From a virus, in IMG/VR virus record IMGVR_UViG_3300036900_000098, positions 1-29,473 of that record: a stretch of 29,473 nt of DNA; one strand, 5' to 3'. The notes beneath the pieces were generated by a model. It was given only the letters and a program-made list of their open reading frames with translations, was not told the origin of the DNA and ran no database searches. Below are positions 9,601 through 16,482 of the stretch, piece by piece (the first letter of the stretch is position 1; every line of letters starts with the position of its first letter). A program made the translations under genes and the position numbers.

Positions 9601-10053
9601 TGCTCCGGGGCCATCCTGCGTCACCCGGTCAAGGTTCGTTCCGTCGTACTGAAGAGCTACTTCGGTTCCGTGGATGCCATCAGAGAACGCAATATACTCC
9701 CTGCCAAATGCCGTGATCGACTTGGCATAACTTCCAGGGGTCACCGCTGCGAGCATCGAAACCGTTGAAGTGTTCAAATTCTCGGCCCAAATGTTCCCCG
9801 CTGCGTCCAGGTACAGATTCCGAATCACACCGCTGTTGTCGGTGTAGCTCTTGGCATAGGTTACCGTCGTAGCCCCGAGAGCCGTAGCGAGCACCTTGGA
9901 GAGCCCCGGCCGGCTGAAAACCGCGCCGGGACGAAACGCCATGTCCTGGCAGTCCGGGGACACCCCGGAAGGCAGGTTCATGGCTGGCATCGTGGTTACC
10001 AGCCCGCCGAAGAGCTCAAGGGGGACCTGAGCCGCTCCCTTGACGTTGAACAT
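6682..10053 (-). CDS. Tail nozzle-like protein of a short-tailed phage
   Basis: The product has 1123 residues. The N-terminus contains PLELFGGLVTTMP, then LPSGVSPDCQDMAFRPGAVFSRPGL near residues 27-51, the pattern seen at the start of podovirus tail nozzle proteins (GGL, LP-G, N/D-M-F-PG, RPG). A propeller-like scaffold follows. Residues about 260-395 hold three repeats of a small beta module (VTVNTANPHGL-VG, VTTSAPHGL-SGE, ITTTGDHDL-PG), like the FCCH-type repeats of tail proteins. About 490-560 resembles a fibronectin-like insert, and the C-terminal third returns to the platform fold (DTHKILSTEIIRGSMYVLTQDPGGRLHVV). It should form the distal tail conduit. The ATG at 10053 follows the previous stop after 3 bases. 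Confidence 0.78.
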   Translation of the reverse strand: MFNVKGAAQVPLELFGGLVTTMPAMNLPSGVSPDCQDMAFRPGAVFSRPGLSKVLATALGATTVTYAKSYTDNSGVIRNLYLDAAGNIWAENLNTSTVSMLAAVTPGSYAKSITAFGREYIAFSDGIHGTEVALQYDGTNLDRVTQDGPGAPPTVGNLILPDTAMLSGGAGPSLTIIDATTTNLVGTTYTRVTVNLASGGLGLPAGSIVTIGGNSDPNLNLTFPLAYVVNDTQIVLFAYYATFETGTGGSTTATAAYTMARGNNIVTVNTANPHGLKVGYQAQISGMDAPAFAAISTLVINNTDNPGIATVTTSAPHGLASGELVILRGISSIVVASPIVAAVRAGGIVTITTTGDHDLIPGAVVTLSGVADATFNTTLVVTSVPDSTHFVALQNDSDSSSSGGNINLSWPIPDTPDPQVYEVLDIPTDSSFTVAIAWSDGTWTDGHVHYPWDGTFYVSAVTSPTQFQYKQNGPDLQSTTVGTVTPHGQVAPGEHQLQVLFLTRQGYLTRPSPPARWNANGNQYITVDNIPIGPPNVVARILAFTGAGGAYFFYIPVPAQVNGQVVSTATQINDNTTTSAILDFGDNTLFAALGISIPGNDLANMAVLDSALGFAFYGDRLITYGQRNVVQQLLNMGFDGGVLPSLPGVPTGWAGTGTVVPGNFGQGVSVPNLTQSFYADANGAPIAIGNTQYTARCWSDTGATVTITSASTAFTATATITPGPGGWGEAKFSAKTPATIPSDLILTLAAPGIVDDLSLVYSDVPFINNEFFGSYVNNPEAFDDVSGVFGVEDTHKILSTEIIRGSMYVLTQDPGGRLHVVQNNGVTEPAGWSVNEVAANCGVMSPFASTVSQADDATAGGGEEWFAWMSFANPRIFGGDQPWKIGQEIQPDWNAINPAAWLTTWALNDPSANRIYFGLPKGNAPSRALATAPNKIYHVDYQQMDTAYEIAAGDPIHMTMTGKLDGREISRKWCPWNIPANGAAMIYRAVGGPLTTVFFVGNGMYPGSVPGGCGNVFALCDNKLTDDCLGQFFPYYVTHAFTPPTNEQSLQLGGARHLLQYLQWNAAGQVGNIRVTLYIDTLSNPWPISATLPLRADPTYDDEWGGGSANGQRIFIKFEGLPA

Positions 10054-10056
10054 AGG

Positions 10057-10428
10057 CTAGAGATCGAATACGGCGATCTTACAGACGCACGGGGCAGTAT
10101 GCGCCATCAGAGACGGAGCCGTGATGCTCGGGTCCATACGGAAGTACACAAACTCCCCAGGCAGCATCTTGGCTATCAGCGTCCCGCCCACCGCGGTCTT
10201 CAGTTGCACGTAATTCGTGATGTCGGTGTTCAGGACGAACAGCCATCCGCCGGCCACCGTTACGCTCCCCAGGGGTATAGCGGTGTCAGCGGTTGGAGCG
10301 CTGTAAGCTGTGAGCGAGTTGAGTCCGTTTCCAGTAACCGTGGCATGGAGCGCCGAAACCGCCTCAGCTACGGTTGCGGCGTTCTTGGAATAGCCCAGAG
10401 AGGCGTTAAGCGTGAGTTCGTTCGCCAT
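10057..10428 (-). CDS. Small phage structural protein
   Basis: The 123-residue protein starts ANELTLNASLGYSKNAATV and includes GGWLFVLNTDITNYVQLKTAVGG and LPGEFVYFRMD. This is the pattern of a widespread small phage structural family: a beta-rich protein with an NxDxTNYV-like central strand and a GEF-FR turn. It probably forms a minor virion or decoration protein; the exact site is unknown. I chose the ATG at 10428, two bases after the stop of the preceding gene. The longer frame to 10671 would only read through that gene out of frame. Confidence 0.78.
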   Translation of the reverse strand: MANELTLNASLGYSKNAATVAEAVSALHATVTGNGLNSLTAYSAPTADTAIPLGSVTVAGGWLFVLNTDITNYVQLKTAVGGTLIAKMLPGEFVYFRMDPSITAPSLMAHTAPCVCKIAVFDL

Positions 10429-10430
10429 GG

Positions 10431-10829
10431 CTACACGTTCTTTGCGAAGCGGGCGATGAAGCGAATGTTCGGGGGAACATCCGTGTTTGTCAGCGCCGCT
10501 GGGTACGCTGAGTTTGCCGTGATTTCCGCTCCCGCGAAGTCCGTAACGATCAGAACGCCATTCGCTTGGGTCGTCCCGCGGCCATATAGGAAGCAGTAGA
10601 TAATAGGAGCCACGCCCGCCGTGGGTTCCTGATATATCCAGACATTCTTCGGAGAGTAGTCGCTGGCACAAAACCCGGCGAGGTTCATGGTGTCACCGTG
10701 GGTCGAAGCCCCGCCATAGTTCCCGCTAAGAATCAGAGTCCCCTCGACCCATAGGGAATCCCGAGTGCTGTCCAGCCCAACTCCAGGGTCAGCCGCGATC
10801 ATGCTCAAGTTTTTCACTGCTACCGCCAT
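10431..10829 (-). CDS. Small phage structural protein with GDT motif
   Basis: This 132-residue protein has the form VKNLSMIAADPGVGLD, WVEGTLILSGNYGG, HGDTMNLAG, then QANGVLIVTDFAGAEIT and a final hydrophobic strand. The order (VEGTLTLSG, GDT-NLAG, NGVL-VTD) recurs in small virion proteins of many metagenomic and soil phages and often sits beside the ANELTLNASL-type gene, as here. It is beta-rich, without membrane or signal segments. The ATG at 10829 has a strong ribosome binding site (GGAG, 7 bases upstream). The pair may be decoration or collar proteins. Confidence 0.78.
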   Translation of the reverse strand: MAVAVKNLSMIAADPGVGLDSTRDSLWVEGTLILSGNYGGASTHGDTMNLAGFCASDYSPKNVWIYQEPTAGVAPIIYCFLYGRGTTQANGVLIVTDFAGAEITANSAYPAALTNTDVPPNIRFIARFAKNV

Positions 10830-10841
10830 GTGATTTCTCCT

Positions 10842-11720
10842 TTAATACCCAAGTCTAGAACCGCGGCTACGGGAGCTTCCGCCCCGCGGTCGCCTTCGGT
10901 TGTTCGTTCTCTGATCCGCACGCGCCTGATCGTTGAAAACCAGCTCCATCTCGCCCATTGCTTCCGCTCTAGCTTCTGAATATCCCTGCTCATCACCGCG
11001 GGGAAACACTACCTCGATCGCCACATACCACGCGAGAGCCGAAAGGCACCGAGGAACTGGAAGAGTTTGGTAGTACCAGGGAATCGTTGCCGATCCCACC
11101 GTGGTTTCTGTCAAATCAGGGAAAAACGTGATGTAGCGAAGCTGCAAGTCAGTAAGCGACGTTGCCCCTGGAAGGTAAAGCGCATTCTGCCTCCATTCCC
11201 ACTGCCGATTCAAAACCGTGCGGACAAACTGGCCTCTAAGTCCGTCGAGCGAGCACAGCATCGGGATAAAGAGTGAGTTTGTTCCGCTTTGGCGCTCTCG
11301 GATCTTCAGCGGAGCCAGAAAGTTAGCCGGAAGAGACGGCACGGTGGTGAAATTCGTTCCATCGAAGAATCCGTTCCAGGAAAGCCACGATTGGGCCGCT
11401 GGGTCCGGGTTTACGTTCACCGGAAGGCTTGGAATGATGAGGTTGTCACCGATCAGCAGTCGATAGCCGAGATTCCCAAGGTCCTTTTGGAACTTTCTCC
11501 ACGCCGAGTTGAAAATGATCTGCGTCCGAAGGCAAAGCGAGCCATCCGGGTTGGTTTCCGCCAACAGCGTACCGCCGCCCACCTGGGTTAGCTGCTGACC
11601 CGGATCTGACCCCGTTGGAGAGCCCGGCGGGGTCAGGATCAGGTCATTGACGCGTGATCGCGCCGTGTTCAGCACCGCGTTGGCGGTGTCCCCGTATAGG
11701 TATGTGGGCTGGGTCGCCAT
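10842..11720 (-). CDS. Head-tail adaptor-like protein
   Basis: The product has 292 residues. The N-terminal part has a helix (ANAVLNTARSRVNDLI), and FNSAWRKFQKDLGNLGYR near residue 70 resembles the helical core of phage head-tail adaptors of the podovirus gp4/gp8-like type. Mid-protein strands follow (LQLRYITFFPDLTE, IPWYYQTLPVPRCLSALAWYVAIEV). The C-terminus is a basic, disordered tail (NNRRRPRGGSSRSRGSRLGY) suited to contact with DNA or the portal. It lies between the capsid genes and the nozzle-like gene, where an adaptor is expected. Its ATG abuts the previous stop directly (TAA then ATG). Confidence 0.6.
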   Translation of the reverse strand: MATQPTYLYGDTANAVLNTARSRVNDLILTPPGSPTGSDPGQQLTQVGGGTLLAETNPDGSLCLRTQIIFNSAWRKFQKDLGNLGYRLLIGDNLIIPSLPVNVNPDPAAQSWLSWNGFFDGTNFTTVPSLPANFLAPLKIRERQSGTNSLFIPMLCSLDGLRGQFVRTVLNRQWEWRQNALYLPGATSLTDLQLRYITFFPDLTETTVGSATIPWYYQTLPVPRCLSALAWYVAIEVVFPRGDEQGYSEARAEAMGEMELVFNDQARADQRTNNRRRPRGGSSRSRGSRLGY

Positions 11721-12515
11721 TTACTTCTGTTTTTCGATCGTCTCCCCGCAGTACCGGCACTTTTTGGCCTCGAGCTTGATTTCCTCAGCGCAGGAAGGAC
11801 ACAATTTCGTTTGCGGCGCTGCTGGCTTGGTCGCCGGGGCTGAAAATTCCAGCCACCGCTCGGTTTCTGCCGTCAATCCAAGTGCGTGAGCCGCGATGAA
11901 GTGGTCATCGGTAACGATCGAGGACAATTTCCCCACCGCATGAGCCTCGCGAGCTTGCTGAACGAGCTTCGCGTACTCCGCGTGCATCTTCTTACGCGCA
12001 AGGGCGATATCTTCCTTGGCCGGCGGCCATACCCTTGAGATCCCAACCCCGAATTTCTCCAGAGAATTGCTCTGGCTCAGGAACTTACCGTTCCACTGGC
12101 CCTTGGCGTCGGTGAAACCAAGCATCACCTGGCAGGCAAAGTCATATCCTGGGTCCAGGTCGTCCTCTGTGCCGTGAAACTGCACTTCCAGAGTGTTGCC
12201 TTCTTTGTTGTAATACTCGTGCGGCATTCCGGGAATGATAAGGGGCTCGGAGTATTCCGCATCCTCAGGACATGCCTGAATCATCATGGTTCCGTAGCTT
12301 GCGCCAGAACCTTCCAGACGTTTGGGGCCGACGTTGAAGATGTACAGCTGGCCTTTCTTCGACTGTTCCTTGACGGCTGCCGGGATGAACGCGGGCTTCT
12401 TGCCGCGGTTCAGGTCCTTCTGACGGGCCATAAGCTCAGGGGCTTGAGAGGCTCGGATAAAACCACTCTGCGGGGCCGTTGCGGGGGTTGTTGGTATTGC
12501 CGTGGGTGCGGGCAT
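11721..12515 (-). CDS. Virion-module protein with C-terminal zinc ribbon
   Basis: The protein has 264 residues. The first 30 are Pro/Ala/Thr-rich and flexible. The centre (about 50-150) is beta-rich (GQLYIFNVGPKRLEG, GTMMIQACPEDAEYSEPLIIPG, DLDPGYDFACQVMLG), followed by a helical stretch (ARKKMHAEYAKLVQQAREAH). The last 25 residues contain CPSCAEEIKLEAKKCRYCG, a complete C-x2-C / C-x2-C zinc ribbon. A ribbon joined to a structural-module protein suggests contact with DNA or another protein. I do not recognise the central domain. The ATG overlaps the previous TAA (TAATG). Confidence 0.7.
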   Translation of the reverse strand: MPAPTAIPTTPATAPQSGFIRASQAPELMARQKDLNRGKKPAFIPAAVKEQSKKGQLYIFNVGPKRLEGSGASYGTMMIQACPEDAEYSEPLIIPGMPHEYYNKEGNTLEVQFHGTEDDLDPGYDFACQVMLGFTDAKGQWNGKFLSQSNSLEKFGVGISRVWPPAKEDIALARKKMHAEYAKLVQQAREAHAVGKLSSIVTDDHFIAAHALGLTAETERWLEFSAPATKPAAPQTKLCPSCAEEIKLEAKKCRYCGETIEKQK

Positions 12516-13192
12516 TATGCTGCTCTCTTTCTTTGTTTCCTGACTTTTCCGCCGCCTGCTGTGGCTTGGCCTGGTATCCCTTGGGGAATCGGTAGGCCAA
12601 GCTCGTTGGCGGATCGGATAACGGGGCTAGTCTTGGGCGCACCACCGCGCCCGGTGCTTAACTGTGAAAACGGAGCATGACCGAACGCCGGTAACGCGTC
12701 CCGGATGATCGATTCCCGGAGATGTTTGCGCTCGATCTCTTCCTTGGTCGCCTGGTTTCTTGCAGCTACCAGCTTTTCGGACCATGAATACCTGTCTGAC
12801 GCATGAACTAGGCGAATGAGCTTCTCTATGTTGGTCTGAGCCGGGTCGAAGCCAGTATTCCCGCACATCTGGTACTCGCCGCGGTGCGGATACGGGCCAA
12901 GGATGTTCAACTGGCTATCGGAGTTCCACTGCTCTGCGGTAACCCCTCCGGTAAAGGTGAAGGCGTCCACCCACTCTTCAAGAACGTAGGTTTCGGTGGC
13001 TGAGAGGTGCGGGTAGGTTTGCACCCACTTGGCCCGCGGCGTCCCGGCGCCGTTCCACTGTCCGTAAACCAGTGACCGGCGAGAAGCCGCAAGGATGATA
13101 CGAAATCGATTCTCACCGAAGGGGTTTAGCCCGAAGCGAGCCATGGGCATCGGGTAATGCTGAAGCGAGTTTGCGGGGTCGAGGGCCGTCAT
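12515..13192 (-). CDS. Unknown protein directly downstream of the capsid gene
   Basis: The 225-residue product begins TALDPANSLQHYPMPMARFG. It has aromatic strands (NRFRIILAASRRSLVYGQW, YVLEEWVDAFTF), a central CGNTGFDPAQTNIEKLIRLVHAS helix, a charged helix (ARNQATKEEIERKHLRESIIRDALPAF) and a basic, Gly-rich tail (GGGKVRKQRKRAA). It may be a head-completion or connector protein by position. I recognise no family. The ATG at 13192 lacks a clear ribosome binding site and lies 6 bases after the T-run of the terminator that ends the capsid unit, so its mRNA must come from read-through or from a promoter I cannot identify. Confidence 0.65.
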   Translation of the reverse strand: MTALDPANSLQHYPMPMARFGLNPFGENRFRIILAASRRSLVYGQWNGAGTPRAKWVQTYPHLSATETYVLEEWVDAFTFTGGVTAEQWNSDSQLNILGPYPHRGEYQMCGNTGFDPAQTNIEKLIRLVHASDRYSWSEKLVAARNQATKEEIERKHLRESIIRDALPAFGHAPFSQLSTGRGGAPKTSPVIRSANELGLPIPQGIPGQATAGGGKVRKQRKRAA

Positions 13193-13198
13193 TTTGTC

Positions 13199-13226
13199 AA
13201 AAAGTGGGGGTGGATGAGCCACCCCC
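13199..13226 (-). terminator. Intrinsic terminator after the major capsid gene
   Basis: Read on the minus strand, an 8-bp perfect stem (GGGGGTGG / CCACCCCC) with a 5-base loop (CTCAT) is followed by ACTTTTTG. A G+C stem plus T-run is the standard rho-independent signal. It lies 22 bases after the capsid stop and just before the next gene's ATG. Since that next gene is co-oriented, the signal probably reduces rather than abolishes downstream transcription. Confidence 0.85.
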
Positions 13227-13248
13227 GGAGTCGGAGGAACACACTCGA

Positions 13249-14514
13249 TTAGTGACCGAAGTATCCAGTCGGAATCGCGAAATTGTTGTAGTAGGAGTTC
13301 AACCTGGGCTGACCGGTTCCGAACTGCAACACCGCCGCCAAGTAGAACAGAACGCTCGAAGCGATACCGCCGGAAGCACCATAAGCCGGGAAAGCCGTTT
13401 GGCCTTCGACTTCGATGTAATCTTCCTTGCGGGTTTCGATTCTCCACCACTCCTTGAGCGGCAGGAAGTCGATGCGTCCGGGTTTTGCCCGGGGGTTGAC
13501 CAGGAACTCACGACCGGCGATAATCGTCGGGGCCCGCTTGGTCAGCATGTCCGTCATCTCATCGCCCTTGATCTGGTTCATGATGATCTGCTGGACATTG
13601 AGAGCGATGTTTTCCCAAGCAGCCTGGGCTTCCACGTTTCCGTGACAGACAAGCTCCGAAGAGTTGGCCCGTTCCTCACCCAAGGCCAGGATGATCTGAG
13701 CGAACAGGGCCCGGACGCTGGCCGGCGTCATGGCCTTTCCGCCCTGGTTGATGTTGGGGGTCGAGAACTTACCGGGGAAGGTGGAGCGCTGGATGCCCAT
13801 GAAGTTCCCGACGTTCCCGGCTACGTTGTAGTAGGGGAGTCCGAAGATTCCCGAGTTGGCCTGCCCCGATGATCCGGAAGCCAGAAGCAACCAACCAGCA
13901 GTCGTACCCACCGGGAAAGCCCCGGTGAGCCAGATGGTGTTATTGGCGATATCGACCGATTGGACGGTTACGGAGCCTTCAAAGGTGCCACCGAGAGCAG
14001 ACCAGACATCGATAGGCTGTTGGTCCTGGAAGGCGTTCGCGTTGTTGACGATGATTCCATTGGTCCCGGTGGTCGAAACCACTGAATCCAGGGTATTGGA
14101 ACCATCGGAGAGCGCTAGAAGGGAGTCGATAAACCCCGCGAAGACTTTGGGAGCCTGCTCGTGGGTCAGCGTGACAAAGTTCTGAATCGATTTGACGTTC
14201 TCATCGTTCGCCCACTCCGCCAGAAATGTATACTGCGAAGGCTGGAGAAGCGAAACGCAGGAGAGCGAGCCGAAGGTTTCAACCGGAGCCGATCCGAGCC
14301 CGAGGTCTTGACCGTCGAATGCCCCGATCTTCATGCCGCCCTGAGATAGCGGCTGCAAGGGGATGCGGGCCGGACGTGTTGATACTGGTTTTACGTCCGT
14401 GCGGACGTTGATGCGCTTGTAGAGCACACTCGATACAAGCGTGAGCATTTCGAGCTTAGGGCGGATGTATTCCGCCTGAGCGCCAAACGATGAGGCATTA
14501 TTGCCAACAGACAT
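13249..14514 (-). CDS. Major capsid protein (HK97-like fold expected)
   Basis: The product has 421 residues, a normal size for a phage capsid protein. It follows a scaffold-like gene, as in most tailed phages. The N-terminal helical arm (NASSFGAQAEYIRPKLEMLTLVSSVLYKRINV) leads into an acidic/Gly loop (GGMKIGAFDGQDLGLGSAPVETFGSL) and a segment with a long beta insertion (about 140-215). SVRALFAQIILALGEERANSSELVCHGNVEAQAAWENIAL matches a spine helix plus strand, and KRAPTIIAGREFLVNPRAKPGRIDFL the later P-domain strands. The ATG has AGGAGA 6 bases upstream. It appears to be its own transcription unit, with a promoter candidate before it and a terminator after it. Confidence 0.82.
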   Translation of the reverse strand: MSVGNNASSFGAQAEYIRPKLEMLTLVSSVLYKRINVRTDVKPVSTRPARIPLQPLSQGGMKIGAFDGQDLGLGSAPVETFGSLSCVSLLQPSQYTFLAEWANDENVKSIQNFVTLTHEQAPKVFAGFIDSLLALSDGSNTLDSVVSTTGTNGIIVNNANAFQDQQPIDVWSALGGTFEGSVTVQSVDIANNTIWLTGAFPVGTTAGWLLLASGSSGQANSGIFGLPYYNVAGNVGNFMGIQRSTFPGKFSTPNINQGGKAMTPASVRALFAQIILALGEERANSSELVCHGNVEAQAAWENIALNVQQIIMNQIKGDEMTDMLTKRAPTIIAGREFLVNPRAKPGRIDFLPLKEWWRIETRKEDYIEVEGQTAFPAYGASGGIASSVLFYLAAVLQFGTGQPRLNSYYNNFAIPTGYFGH

Positions 14515-14621
14515 GCTTATTCTCCTGAACTGGAATTGTTCAGAATCAAGCGTGTCCGTTTGTCCCGCAGGACTGGCTGGACGGCAGCCAACGCCTTTAT
14601 GCGCCGAATCTGCTACTGAAT

Positions 14622-14671
14622 GTCAGAGCTTTAGAGGTTTAACGTCTTTCCCTCGGACGTGAAACTCTGAC
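14622..14671 (-). promoter_or_regulatory. Two-part hairpin at the predicted 5' end of the capsid mRNA
   Basis: The outer arms GTCAGAG and CTCTGAC (7 bp, perfect) enclose an inner stem, TTT-mismatch-ACGTC against GACGT-mismatch-AAA, with a 9-base loop and a 9-base one-sided bulge. A competing pairing (GAG with CTC) is possible. It may be a stabilising 5' stem-loop as known for highly expressed phage mRNAs; this is inference. Confidence 0.5.
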
Positions 14672-14677
14672 GAAACA

Positions 14678-14706
14678 AAACTACCACGGAATGTTTAGGA
14701 TTGCAA
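14678..14706 (-). promoter_or_regulatory. Candidate promoter for the capsid transcript
   Basis: On the minus strand, TTGCAA (14706-14701) and TAGTTT (14683-14678) are separated by 17 bases. The match to sigma-70 boxes is partial (4/6 and 3/6). A start 6-8 bases past the second box would fall at about 14671, exactly where the 7-bp outer stem of the next hairpin begins. That coincidence supports the call more than the boxes themselves. Confidence 0.4.
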
Positions 14707-14723
14707 GAGGGTCCGACCAAGAC

Positions 14724-14770
14724 GGGAGCAATTAAACCACGAAGCGACGACTTCGCTATCAATTGCTCCC
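14724..14770. repeat. Perfect 10-bp inverted repeat with a nested hairpin
   Basis: GGGAGCAATT (14724-14733) and AATTGCTCCC (14761-14770) are perfect reverse complements separated by 27 bases. The spacer itself can fold: CGAAG (14740-14744) pairs with CTTCG (14751-14755). No T-run follows on the minus strand, so it is not a plain intrinsic terminator. It lies 40-86 bases after the scaffold stop and upstream of the promoter candidate. It could be an operator or an RNA processing site. Confidence 0.7.
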
Positions 14771-14810
14771 GGCGCGGCCAAGGTCCCAGCGGAATATGAA
14801 GTTCAGTCTA

Positions 14811-16190
14811 TCACGCCCACTGCACCAGGCGGCCGTCTTTCGTGAACGCCTTGTTCTCACTCAGCATGGCCCCGGTGGTTTTGATAACGTCAAGATCTGA
14901 GCTGGGTGGCATCTTAGCTACGCGGATTGCATTCCCACTGCGGTCGGTGGCCGGTTTCCCGTTCACCGGCGGTTTCACCGGGCCACCTTCTGGCTTGGGA
15001 CCGGGCTTACCCGGTAGCGCCTGAGCGATCGCCTGCCTCAAAGCATCCGGGATGGCCTTCTGGAAGAAAGTGTACTGTTCCTTCAGGTAACCATCCCTGT
15101 CGCCATTGGCGAAGAATCGCGCGGCGTTGTTCTGCCACTGCCTAAATTTCGCTGTTAACCGCAGCTCATAGAAGCCTTTGATATTGCTGTCCTGATCGGT
15201 GGTCAAGTTGCGGCCTTTGGTCAGCTCGCCCCAGGCTTTCGCGAACACTGCACGCCGCTGGTTCGCTACGCTGGTTTCCCACTGTTCCTTACGCAGCGCG
15301 GCCCGCTCGCGCTCGAGCTCGTTCTTGCCGTCCTGCACCTTCGGATCGGCAGGAGACCCTAGTGCCGCCGGCGCGTTCTTGGCCGCCTGGTGCAGAATGT
15401 CGATCGCCCCGAGAATGGAGTTGTGATTGTCGATGATCTCGGCTAAGAACGAAGCAGCAAGTTCCTTGTTTCCCTCAGTGTAAGCCTTAGAGGCCCGGTT
15501 GAGAATAGCTGCCTGGGTAGCAAACATCGTCGGCAACCCGGCATTGTTGAGGGTCTGTACGGCACCCTGAGCTTGGTAATATGCAAGTCGCTTTGGATCC
15601 AGCTTGTCGAACTTCCGCAGCGCCGGTTCCATGAGGCCAACGAATGACTGCTGGCCATCCGGGGTTTCGGTGATCTTTTCGATGAAGTTCGGATCTGCCG
15701 CCGCGTACATGCGGTCGATCTCTTCCATCTGCTGAGCGATCGATTTAAGTTCCGCGATGCCTTGTTCTCCGCCGTTCTGCTGGGCGAGCTGCTTCAGAGT
15801 TGCCAGCTCCTTCTTTCCTCCGGGAAGCTCGCGCTGTAGCCAGTCCCGGACCAAAAGAGACTGCGTTACTTCCTGGGCGAGCCGCGGCGATAGGGGCTTC
15901 AGCGCCTCGATCGCCGCCTTGCCGGATTGGGTGAACTTGCCGTTCTGAACGGCGCGTTCCCCGGGCTTTACGACTGGCGTTTCTGGCTGTTCCACCCGGG
16001 CGAGTTCGGTACTTGGTTCTACGAACTCCGCATCATGAACCTCGCCACCCGTGTCACCGCCTGTATCCGTGTCGGATCCAGGTTCGCCGCCTCCAAAGTC
16101 GCTAGAAGCGTCCGCAACAGCAACGCCACCACCTCCATCACCGGCTCCGGCTTCATCCATCAGCGGGCCAATTTCAAGAAAATCAAACAT
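14811..16190 (-). CDS. Scaffold-like head assembly protein
   Basis: The 459-residue protein has an acidic, Gly/Asp/Ser-rich N-terminus (about 12-60), then a predominantly helical middle (65-360) rich in Gln, Ala, Lys and Glu, including GKNELERERAALRKEQWETSVANQRRAVFAKAW. The C-terminus has a Pro/Gly/Lys linker (PGKPGPKPEGGPVKPPVNGKP) and a short final part. This mix of disorder and helix, the size, and the place directly between portal and capsid genes fit a scaffold or capsid assembly protein. I see no protease motif. The ATG at 16190 lies 13 bases after the upstream gene. Confidence 0.7.
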   Translation of the reverse strand: MFDFLEIGPLMDEAGAGDGGGGVAVADASSDFGGGEPGSDTDTGGDTGGEVHDAEFVEPSTELARVEQPETPVVKPGERAVQNGKFTQSGKAAIEALKPLSPRLAQEVTQSLLVRDWLQRELPGGKKELATLKQLAQQNGGEQGIAELKSIAQQMEEIDRMYAAADPNFIEKITETPDGQQSFVGLMEPALRKFDKLDPKRLAYYQAQGAVQTLNNAGLPTMFATQAAILNRASKAYTEGNKELAASFLAEIIDNHNSILGAIDILHQAAKNAPAALGSPADPKVQDGKNELERERAALRKEQWETSVANQRRAVFAKAWGELTKGRNLTTDQDSNIKGFYELRLTAKFRQWQNNAARFFANGDRDGYLKEQYTFFQKAIPDALRQAIAQALPGKPGPKPEGGPVKPPVNGKPATDRSGNAIRVAKMPPSSDLDVIKTTGAMLSENKAFTKDGRLVQWA

Positions 16191-16203
16191 TGCGGGGTTC
16201 TCC

Positions 16204-16482
16204 TTATCCTTGGTCTACAAACTCACAACAGCCACGCTCGGGATTGACCACGGGCAGGCCATCCTTGCCCTTCGTAACTTGCGGGTCAGCTTTCACCACC
16301 GGATGAATGCAAGTTTCCCGACCTTCAAGATATTTACATTTTCCGCAGTGGTATGGTCCCTTTTCGGCGTAACCAGCCAGTCTAGTGCTATTCGGCCAGA
16401 GTTGGACTTTCGATACCAACTCCTTCAGGGCCTTTATCTTGCCCTGCCAGTCCGCCGTCGTTTTGGACCAGTTCCAATCCAC
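16204..16482 (-). CDS. Small Cys-rich metal- or cluster-binding protein
   Basis: The product has 92 residues. The N-terminal half is helical and basic (WQGKIKALKELVSKVQLWPNS). The C-terminal half contains YHCGKCKYLEGRETCIHP at about 44-61 and GCCEFVDQG at the very end, giving a C-x2-C, C, C-C set. The spacing resembles small Cys proteins found near phage portal genes and is loosely like an iron-sulphur or zinc site; which metal is bound is unknown. The GTG start at 16482 shares its first base with the last base of the portal stop (TAGTG), so it is translationally coupled. Confidence 0.7.
   Translation of the reverse strand: MDWNWSKTTADWQGKIKALKELVSKVQLWPNSTRLAGYAEKGPYHCGKCKYLEGRETCIHPVVKADPQVTKGKDGLPVVNPERGCCEFVDQG

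Larger units (their letters stand above)
14515..14810 (-). promoter_or_regulatory. Structured 296-base leader before the capsid gene
   Basis: No gene of useful length lies here on either strand. In reading order on the minus strand it holds a long inverted repeat (14770-14724), a promoter candidate (14706-14678), a two-part hairpin (14671-14622), a small hairpin with TGGCTG/CAGCCA arms (14590-14574), and a hairpin with CTGAAC/GTTCAG arms (14543-14525) whose second arm runs into the AGGAGA ribosome binding site. It is by far the longest gap in an otherwise packed operon, so it probably controls capsid expression. Confidence 0.7.

Noticed and set aside
14676-14703. Bacteroidetes-type promoter (TTG, 20 bases, TAGTTTTG)
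   Set aside because: The -7 box fits TAnnTTTG, but the many clear Shine-Dalgarno sequences here argue against a Bacteroidetes host; kept only as a general promoter candidate.
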